Shown one piece after another: positions 57,101 to 64,000 of a stretch of 64,000 nucleotides of DNA. Source of the stretch: Lasiosphaeris hirsuta. Taxonomy: Eukaryota; Ascomycota; Sordariomycetes; Sordariales; Lasiosphaeriaceae. A model generated the notes under the pieces. That model searched no databases. It had not been told where the DNA came from and saw only the letters and a program-made list of their open reading frames with translations. Location of the stretch: assembly GCA_030549175.1 (NCBI GenBank), contig JAUKUA010000002.1:6324001-6388000 (forward strand), written 5' to 3'. The position numbers were made by a program, and so were the translations under genes. Each line of letters starts with the position of its first letter. Positions within the stretch are counted from its first letter, which is position 1.

Positions 57101-57158
57101 GCGGATAGGGCTGTGTATAGGGAGGCAGCCGAAGTTTGTGGTGCCCGCGAATGGTTAA
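54120..57158 (+). CDS. Single-pass membrane protein with seven tandem Cys/His modules in its cytoplasmic tail
   Basis: A single exon of 1,012 residues. An N-terminal hydrophobic leader (MALLSPTLTSTIPLLTITSA) looks like a signal peptide. The ectodomain (to ~235) has paired Cys (CTSNICF, GWNDLQIFAF, CCPGGYTLSA), as in fungal plasma-membrane surface proteins. A TM helix follows (TFTIVALVGIGVGGLVLM, ~241-258), with a CCCCCYCC cluster at its inner face, possibly palmitoylated. Seven modules begin at residues 309, 391, 457, 519, 585, 663 and 743. Each reads C-x-H-[GS] ... C ... CC-x-C-x-D ... YC-x-x-C-x(3)-[WY] ... W. The spacing suggests a zinc-binding fold. The last 200 residues are disordered. 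I know no named domain with this pattern. ATGs from 53943 are in frame but probably untranslated. Confidence 0.85.
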   Translation: MALLSPTLTSTIPLLTITSAAPLPTAWSPPPSCATPTLRSWVGDCTSNICFVQTSISSLGPLLWANWPYQVSLGTWTSTECFPPGWNDLQIFAFHPATGCPSGYFTATTGVYSYASGYNVATCCPGGYTLSALASGTAIVGGVCESTHRVTFGETYLDVAYGMNTESVRKVMGTGTGTETGAGGGQGQTVTTTWLWSTESLIRTATASVVTTVVVWHPQVRVLMEAAPAASGFTLWGLNSTFTIVALVGIGVGGLVLMCCCCCYCCFHESKPRPRPVPVPPVTSTTPRWRYGPAPTPLRKYPPPHVVNCEHGRSSSCSAKSLSSDSTCCACRDRKLPPMTIAARTVTYCVPCKTFWAACTPGDVPDKWKSGGDDDALTAEFVARLMEQRKCSHGIVAVGCSRNPAGSKKCCACTDTRRGLLSKEDRVRTYCRPCASYYREKPAEECPSEWRLADIQCSHSRSKACEQSTKFETACCVCKDTRTGMMPRQDRTAMYCRVCASHWNSVPASSLPASWGIRCEHSEALYQQCKTHASQGKCCACVDTSPESSFPGKAARLQARYCFSCSAHWSATPDESCPRKWGLKCPHGRALARNRLALPAVAVGRQSVPAATASSCCCACRDTTPAGTRIPKVQRIKDYCFACKYHWASIPDSACPEEWMLGCRHGGMAARCLSSSTSPRTSVNRNSIGSGTRCCACQDTRLKNMPKQTRTKTYCTPCKTTWNAWLDAQCPLEWGLLNPRNDCAHSMALECTTSNAGDASCCACRDGRKFISVQERFRTGYCVPCRQRWEKGNKLPPSWLVTMKDLPVRKTVGDRCVRPVAVYPSESIRGTHRGMFDQGPRYGEPRFGGAQDEGIPEDNNNSNDTTTTSPDPSNGPRVAGISKWITKPTPTTKMDWLPPDDQSINVELPAPRPDTVSYEGYKEKGPTRNPYGPRFSVPVIAPPSMASTLMSPVSLGNAAAGMNRSSTTVVGSTETASTRASTRLSETEKRRREERIGLCIGRQPKFVVPANG

Positions 57159-57310
57159 GAGGGGGGGGGGTCTTGCGACCATTCATGTCAATTCGAGGTC
57201 AAGAGGAAGCAGTAACAATCCTTGAAATTAATAATTTGATAATGTCAGTGGTTACTCGAGCAATTGGTTGTTAAAATCTGCAGAATCTGAGGGCTCCTAG
57301 GAGCCGGCTG

Positions 57311-58160
57311 TTAGGCGACCCCCCCCCCCCCCCCCCCCTTCACATGCTGTCTGTGTTTGCGCCATGGGAAGCTTCGAGTCAGAGAAATCCATGAATAGAA
57401 TCTCAACCCAGCTGACCTATAAATACAGAGTATCTCTCCTACCAGTCCTAAACGCAACTCACTATCCCTGTAATCGTGAGGCAGAAACCTCGGCTTCTGA
57501 TTTGGACCGTAAACAGGCGAAACGAACTTCATCAGCAGAGTTCCATTTTCCATGATAGCTGCGTCGAAGCACACGAACGTTCCACAAGTCAACCTAGCCA
57601 ACATGACCGAGTCCCCCTGAAACGTGCTCGTCCTTTAAACGACCAAGGCTTGTTTTCTCGCCTCGTCGCAAAGGCAGTGCACACAATACCGTTGCCCAGC
57701 AATTATTTTGCTCGGCAACTTCCACACCTGTGATTTGCAGTGCCCGGTTTTTTTCATCGGAAAAGATGACATATATGAGCGAGGCCCTCCAAAGGAAAGG
57801 CACGGCGGTGGTGGGGGTGACGATTCCATCGGCAGTCTTTGAGATTCTCTTAATCGAGATGGAGGTGGAGGTGGAGGTGGATGTAAAGATCGATGTTGAC
57901 GTGGCTGCCGTAGAGAAAGTTGTTGTGGAAATCCACGTCCGAGTCGAGGTTGCCGTCAAAACAGTAGTGAACGTCGATGTTGTGGTGGACGTAGTGGTCG
58001 ATGTTAAGGTGGTTGTCGTCGACAAAGTTGTAATGAATGTTGACGTTAGAGTCGTCACAGTCAGAGTTTCAGCTCGAATGATGCCCTGAGTTCGATACTC
58101 GCTTTCTGATTTGCAGCCGCAGGCATCTGACCCTGCCAAGAAAATAGGAGCTAACTAAAG
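57311..58160 (-). CDS. Thr/Ser-rich low-complexity gene, exons unresolved
   Basis: The minus strand from ~58139 encodes a short Cys-containing stretch (GSDACGCKSESEYRTQG), then ~70 residues of Thr/Ser repeats (TLTVTTLTSTFITTLSTTTT type), as in secreted or wall-anchored fungal proteins. A likely acceptor (TTCTTGGCAG) lies just upstream of 58134, so a first exon is missing. Lower down, frames at 57604-57400 (LTCGTFVCFDAAIMENGTLL, then CIYRSAG) also look coding in another frame. I could not set the introns. The C20 tract at 57319-57338 lies at its 3' end. Confidence 0.35.
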
Positions 58161-59701
58161 CCAAGATGGGTAGCGTCAAATTTTAATCTTAGCGTAAATC
58201 ATACTGGTATATAACATACTAGTACATGATAGACTAGCCTAAACATTGCACTGGAACCCATGTCGAGCGATTTCTACCCGCTTCACCCGTAATTACGTAG
58301 GAATAGACTTTCTAGGACACTGCGATGATGTTGTCTTCAGGCAGCACACCTCGACTCGGACCAAGAACCTTAGATAGCGACAGGAAAGGCCAGCAAATTA
58401 GTTGCGGCGCCTGTCAGAATCTAGCGCTTGTGGCCAATTGATGTGATGATTGTTGATTGCGTCGTTCTGGCCAAAAACTGTGGAATCTCTGGCTTCCAAA
58501 GACCCTGGTTACCAAGCCGGCTCCTTCCGAAATGTGGCCCCCACAGCCCCATATAAGCTGACGGCACCCTACTTTAGTAGACATACTGTGCGTGAGCACA
58601 AAACCCGGACCCCATTTTCGGCCCTACGACTGTTTAACTTCGTCGACCAATGCCTGGGGTAGACAAAGCACAGACTGGCAGTGTCGCCCAAGACAGAGCT
58701 CGCATGCGGAAAATATTCTCAATTCACAGCATACCGATCTCGCCCATCGACAGCGAGAAATCCAGCGCACCACCAAAAGGTCTAGTCCATTTGGGGATTT
58801 GATAGATTATTGCAGGAATTCCGCCGCGGGATTGGAAGGAATTAACGATTACTTAGCGCATATACCAAATGGTTAAGCTATGGTACGGGAGATTGTGGCA
58901 AAGTATAAGGGGGGAGGCAGGTACGCTCGATCAAGGTGGTCGTAATGGTGGTGTTACGGCCCGCACCTAGCTGATAGGCTAAGACGAGTCGCGGGTGCTG
59001 TGTCACGTCGAGGCAAGCCGAGACGTAAGGCAACACCACTCAAGTAGAAGCAGAAGGGCTGTAGGCTGGAGGCAAGCCCTCTCGGACGGGGTGAATCACT
59101 TGTCACTGTGAGCCGCTGCTCTATAGCGCACAGGACAAGCTGAACAGTAGAGCACAACAAATGAACAATATAATTGCTTGCGTGAGGAATCCAAGAATCC
59201 TCACACAGATCGTGGCTACGATGATGGTATCTCTACTAGGCTATCTAGAGGTAACTTGTACCTGCTCATCAATCCCCGAGTGCTCGCCTTGCGAGCACTT
59301 CGCACCGCGCGAGCGCCTCCTGATTGGGTTCACACAACAGGGTGCTCACCCTCCCCGCTGCGGGGTCGGGAAAACTCCGGGTCGTATCAACCCATGAGGC
59401 GGTCTGTGGGTCGTCACACAGAGTTGAACTCACGGCTACTTTTACAAATGTAATGTAATTTAATATAAAACTATTCCCAATTTGGCCATGCAAAAGTTGT
59501 ACTTATTTTGTCAGAAGAGGGTATCCCAAAGTGGAACAAGTGAGGTGTGTGTGAAGGAAGGTGCTTGAGGAAGATCGAGGGATTCGAAGGAATCGAGGAG
59601 TCAGAAGGAATCGAAGGGTTCGAAGGTGTTCAAAGTGTTCGAGGAATTCGGCCAAAGTGGTGGTATGATCGGGGTTCGGAAACGACTCCGGGCTCATAAC
59701 C
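58161..59701. other. Relic DNA, possible LTR-retrotransposon fragments
   Basis: A segment starting TGTTACGGCCCGCACC at ~58952 looks like the start of a retrotransposon LTR, but no matching end was found. The minus-strand frame 59724-59503 (MSPESFPNPDHTTTLAEFLE) directly follows the primer-binding site of the LTR below and may be the start of a gag-like frame. No intact gene. Confidence 0.4.
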
Positions 59702-59972
59702 TGTTGAGGTTCACAGAAGCACACAGAGGAAGAGCATGAGGAGGGTAGTGGAAAGTAGAGAGTGTGGAAACAATGGGTTTATTCAAATCTATCCGATGAG
59801 CGGAAATCTGTGATTATTATAGTTGTGTAGGTGCTAGGGATGGCTTATGGTGGTCAGTGTGCCTGTGGTCTTGGCTAGTAGAATACGAGCCTTGGTAGCA
59901 CAGTAGCTTGTACTGCTGGCTTGCACTGTTGACTGTACTGTTGGCTTACACTGTTATTCGTTATACCCAACA
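59702..59972 (-). mobile_element. LTR of a copia-type retrotransposon with adjacent primer-binding site
   Basis: Read on the minus strand, the 271-bp unit begins TGTTGGGTATAACGAATAAC and ends CCTCAACA. It is immediately followed (59701 downward) by GGTTATGAGCCCGGAGTCG. That sequence is complementary to the anticodon arm expected of a tRNA-Met, the half-tRNA primer arrangement used by several Ty1/copia elements. No second LTR with these ends was seen in the window. Confidence 0.6.
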
Positions 59973-62900
59973 CAAGGGATACGTAAGAGACAGAAGACTC
60001 GTGTGGTAGGTGATAGGGAGGAACGAACTGCCTCTTTATCTAGCCAGCGCCTGGGAATGAGTAATCGTACGCTAGGTAGCAGAGGACGGATTGAACCGCA
60101 TCTTTACGACTGGAAAAAGATGAGTTACGTAGTAGGCAGATATAACTACCACAACGCAGAACCTTAAAACGGAGAGTGAATACGCTGGCTACGAAGTCCA
60201 TTTTTAGGATTGCCGTTTTTTCCTCTAGGGGGGAACCAGAAATAGGCTAGCGCCATCTGGCCTAGAACCTGTCCCTCGTCGCGTAAAGTTGACAATTTTG
60301 TGGTATGGTGAGCTAGTGGTGAGCAATGGTAAGCCGAGGGTGAGCCGAGGGTGAAGCGAGCCTGATTTTAGCCTAACTATCCTTGGATGAGGCTCTTTTT
60401 TATTTAGCGACCGACTACCTCTATAATCTCACCCGACACTTTTTTCTGGCCGAGTCCGTATTAGTCGCAGATTCTGAGCAAAGGGTGAGCCGCACTGAGG
60501 GTTGCCTAGGCCGAGGTGAGTCTCGGCTATACTTGCTGTGACCATAAATGGGCCGGCGTGGTTGCAAGAACAATCCCCGGCCAAATTTTGGGATACCGGC
60601 CCTCCTATATGTAACGGTCGTTTTCCTTACCACGTAACTACCGTTTTCTCTTTTCCATCCGAGAACTCGCCGTTACGGGTCGATTGGAACTTCGAAATAT
60701 ATACGCTTTATCAAGGACTTAGAACTATACGGACTAAGTATAGAGTGTTTGACTTTCTATGAAACGCGTGTATAAATGTCGTCACCTACCTCAGATTATT
60801 ATCTCGTGTAAGTAGTAATGCTACTTTATGTATAGGAATTTCAGGGATATACTTACCTTCTCCATCTCACTTGGTTCATAGTGCCGTGATCTAAGGAGTA
60901 AATAGCGATACTTAGTAAAGCCCCATCTTACTTTTTGAGCCTTAGAGCCGGTCTTATCTTATTGACCTGTGTACTTATGTAGTATCATAGTTACACTGGA
61001 GGAAGTTGACAAGTTTTTGTTTAATCGACTAAAAAAAACACGGCCCTAGCCTTACGACGTAGCTACCGTTACTTATAGCTATCTTTTGATCAGTAAGTAT
61101 GTTTCCCATCCCCAGCATGTTCCCAGTTTGGTTGTCCCGTCGCTAATCCCATTGTTAGTAGAGGACGAAGAGAGCATTTGTGGCGCGGTTCTTTATTCCT
61201 AACCCCTGATTGACGTTCGTTTGCTCCCAGCCCTCAACACCGGCGCAGGCTAACAATGAGACAGGAGCCTGCCGCCATTACCTATCACCGGGGATATATT
61301 CTTATCCCATCCAACATAACCGGCCTCCCCGCCGCGGATGGGGGAAACCCTCTGGGTCGCCCTAGAGGGGCAAACAGGTTACGACCTCCGACCTCTTACC
61401 TTTGTTGATTTCCCTTCGACCTAACGACCTCCCCGTGCTCTCCTTCACCTTATATGCATGAAGCCGCCAAGTCTTGGAAAATTTCCTGGTCTTACCCACC
61501 GCCCAGGTTGCCGTCAATACAGCCTCATACACTCCGTGTCGTGGTCCAACCCCTCTTTTACCGTCGCCTGGTCTCTCGTCACTCCGGTTTGACTCCTCTT
61601 ATCACCCCGTTAGTCGCCTGAGTCGTCCGGATTCTCGTCAGCTTATCTCTCTTCACCCGTCTCGCGTCGCCCCATTTCTTGTCGCCCTTTTCTCGTTGTC
61701 CCGGCCTCGTCGTTTCAGTTCTCGCCGTCCCCGCCTTCGTCATCCGGACTCACATCCACCAGCCTTTGTCGTCGCGATCCTCATCAAGCGTCCCGATCTT
61801 CGTCTTCTTCCGTCTCGTTATCCCAACTCTCGTCGTACCGATCCTCGTCGTCAGTCTCGTTCTTCCCGTCGTCTTCAACCCACTTTCCGCCCTCGTTTCA
61901 CACCATCGACTACCTCAGACCTCTAAAACCCCCAATGGCATTGTCTCCAGAAGGTCGACAACACCACAACAAAAAGATCCAATAACCAAAGTGGTACTAT
62001 GTACCTAGGGCAAGTAAGCATAAACCATCTGTGCCGAGCCTAACTGCCACCTAATATCTACCCGTAGCGCTCGTACCTGCAGTAGCCTGGCGCATAGGAC
62101 TGTCTCTACGGTCGCCGTCACACCTCAACAGACTGCGCAGTGGCTCCTCGCAAATGGTATGTGCCCAAGAAAGAAGCAGTGAAGCAATCCTCAGGGGGGA
62201 ATTGGGGCTGATGCCAAGCAGCCTAGCACCCGCCGGAATCACGAAGGACATAATGCACTGAGAGTGACGAGCGTAGCTGAGTGGTTGATGGGATTTCCGG
62301 GGTTTAGTTAGGGCTCTAGCGTTGTCCATGGGGGGGAAAGTGGGGTATTTTTGTCAAGGGTTGCGTGAGTAGGCAGTTCCCAGCGCCGGAAGAGCGTGTG
62401 ATACCTCTTGTATTTTGCAACCTTGAGGCTTCAACGATGTCCTTTACACCGCTCACCACCTACCTACTCTTCTAAGCTCTCTTGTTTGCGCCCCGTATTC
62501 GCCTCTGCAACACTCGTTTATGCTCGCACTGAGACCTTCGACTTGCAGCCAATCCACTGAGGGTTGCATTGGTGGTGTGTGCGGAACTCACCACATGGTG
62601 ACAAAAACGATTCAATCCGTTAAAAGCCATTTGATTTAAAACAGTGGACATCTCCGAATCCAGACAGAAGTGTTGGAACGGAGGCACTGCAAAAGGCCAG
62701 CCACCTAATGGGACGGAGTCCCTGAAAAGGAACCCCTGAGTACTCCCTACGGTTAGTTGGCACAGCAACAGCCATCACTGGCACTGGCACTTCCTTACAC
62801 TGGCAGGGGAACCTCCACTGTTGAAAGGCCCGCGCCACCGTCAGGGGCTTCGAGGGTTAGGGCTTCTAGGCTTAGAGGGAGGTCGTTCAATTAGGACTTT

Positions 62901-63125
62901 GTTATTGCCGCCTTGATAATCTCCCGCGTGGTTGATAATCCATGTGCTCATGGTTGAAGAAAGTTTGGTGTGACGTTGCAAAATATTTACACTCCTTGTC
63001 AAACTTTCCGACCTAGCCCTAGAGAATTTGCATAAAACGTCATGGGCCTCCAGTAATTAATTTTTTTCGTTAGCTCCTACTATCACACCAGCTACAACCC
63101 ACCACGACCAACAACAACACCCATC
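59973..63125. other. Relic DNA, stop-rich, no gene recognised
   Basis: 3.1 kb without a supported gene. Motifs GAGCCGAGGGTGAG and TTAGTCGCAGA (60301-60530) match the repeat family near 27310-27480. 60700-61100 is AT-rich and stop-rich. 61474-61926 is a pyrimidine-rich open frame made of repeated CTCGTC-type words, probably not a gene. Confidence 0.5.
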
Positions 63126-64000
63126 ATGTCTTGGCACACACTACCAGCTAAGCTCCGGCAGATGATCCTCAAGTTTCTCACTCCTACATACCTTGAGATG
63201 TTCCGATCGGAAGACCCCTATGTCCGGGCTGGCTACGCGAGGGTTTGCCGGGAGTGGCAATGGTTTTTCGAGCCGGTCACCTTCAGGCGGCTTCTCCTAG
63301 ACCAAGATCGCACCTCAGACCTCGACAAGTTCACGTCGCGAGTTATTCAAAGGCGCTCTTACGTTAAACAAATCCATCTCCGCATCAGGCTTGCAGACTA
63401 CGACTGCACCGTCTGCCAGCTGGAAGAAGATGAGAAGTCTCGAAAGAAAATAATGCTATTTTCACCAAGGTTATTACAGGCCTGCTAATCGTCCTTTCTA
63501 AGTGGCCAAAGAGGGAGGGGGATCCTAAAACACCTATGTCAGCAAGAGGCATCTACCTAGATCTCAGCATATTTTCTCCAGGCGACTACCAGCACGGTTT
63601 CAGGGACTTTCGGCTCCAGCCCGATTACCCAATCTGGTTTAACTGGGACGCCTACGCCGATTTGGACTTAGACTTCCCGGTAGAACGAGAGCGAACCGCC
63701 CAACTGCAGGCCGAGCTATTCCACGATCCATCTCACGGATGGGAAAACGGCCACCAAGGCCCAGTGGCACTAGGAGCAAGAAAACGCGTCACCGAACCGT
63801 TAACCCTCCACGGTACCCTGCCCGTCGTCAACCTCACCACCGCCTTCGCCATCCGCCGGCAATCAACCCGCGCCATCAAAATCAACTCGGTCAAAAAGCT
63901 CCTCACCGCCTTTCCAAACCTCCACCACTTCACCCACTTCACCCTGGCACGCCGCCACCGCCGAGCGACAGCAGCTCTTTACGTCCAACTACCTATCCCT
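63126..64000 (+). pseudogene. F-box-like gene with a one-base frameshift, 3' end outside window
   Basis: From the ATG at 63126 the product starts MSWHTLPAKLRQMILKFLTP, with YARVCREWQWFFEPVTFRRL. This is the pattern of the large Sordariomycete F-box-like family (F-box helix followed by 'C.EWQ.F.E...F'). Near 63440-63450, within an A-rich run (CGAAAGAAAATAATG), the frame ends at a stop soon after. The family's continuation (NAIFTKVITGLLIVLSKWPK, then RGIYLDLSIFSP) is found in another frame and runs open to the window edge. There is no room for an intron, so this is a frameshift or a sequence error. Such proteins are putative ubiquitin-ligase adaptors; the substrate is unknown. Confidence 0.7.

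Noticed and set aside
57730..58089. Val/Asp-rich plus-strand frame opposite the Thr/Ser-rich region
   Set aside because: It is the antisense image of Thr/Ser repeats; the Thr-rich strand looks more like known fungal secreted proteins.
61474..61926. 150-codon Arg/Ser/Pro-rich plus-strand frame
   Set aside because: Composed of repeated CTCGTC-like words in relic DNA; the composition explains the open frame and no domain is seen.

Overview
The window is nuclear DNA of a filamentous ascomycete (Pezizomycotina). Sordariomycetes, probably Sordariales, is my best guess from the gene families. Genes carry 40-80 bp GT-AG introns. There is a PEX16, an AA9 lytic polysaccharide monooxygenase, a LaeA-like methyltransferase, and NACHT/ankyrin, HET and HeLo-domain genes. 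Several stretches look like transposon relics riddled with TAA/TAG/TGA and AT-rich decay, as expected from repeat-induced point mutation (RIP). Exon structures were built by hand from reading frame, splice consensus and family knowledge. Each one closes in frame, but none has been tested against transcripts.

Layout. 0-1.1 kb holds the 3' end of a NACHT/ankyrin gene. 1.1-4.4 kb is relic DNA. 4.4-10 kb holds PEX16, a glutathione S-transferase, AA9 and an unnamed convergent gene. 10-15.8 kb holds degenerate ankyrin sequence, minisatellites and little else. 15.9-18 kb holds a LaeA-like methyltransferase and an intron-containing tRNA-Glu(CTC). 18-25 kb is gene-poor, with one 48-residue Cys/His-rich ORF and one doubtful proline-rich gene. 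25.3-27.2 kb encodes a divergent methionyl-tRNA synthetase.

27-48.5 kb is an accessory island. It contains a 5'-truncated two-TM protein module, a 3,012 bp hAT element with a perfect 8-bp target duplication, an SGNH hydrolase, two decayed STAND/NLR-type repeat genes, an inverted-repeat element, a solo LTR with perfect 5-bp duplication, and a HET pseudogene between direct repeats. In its middle lies an intact head-to-head pair: a protein kinase-ankyrin fusion (39108-42714, minus) and a HeLo-domain pseudokinase (43160-44906, plus). HeLo domains are membrane-damaging cell-death effectors. A sensor-like kinase beside a HeLo-pseudokinase is formally similar to the RIPK-MLKL logic of animal necroptosis. 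This is my main candidate for an undescribed system.

49-58 kb returns to intact genes: an HSPA12-like Hsp70 ATPase divergent from a conserved protein of unknown function, then a single-pass membrane protein with seven tandem Cys/His modules in its cytoplasmic tail, the second candidate novelty. 58-63 kb is again relic DNA with a copia-type LTR plus primer-binding site. The window ends in a frameshifted F-box-like gene.
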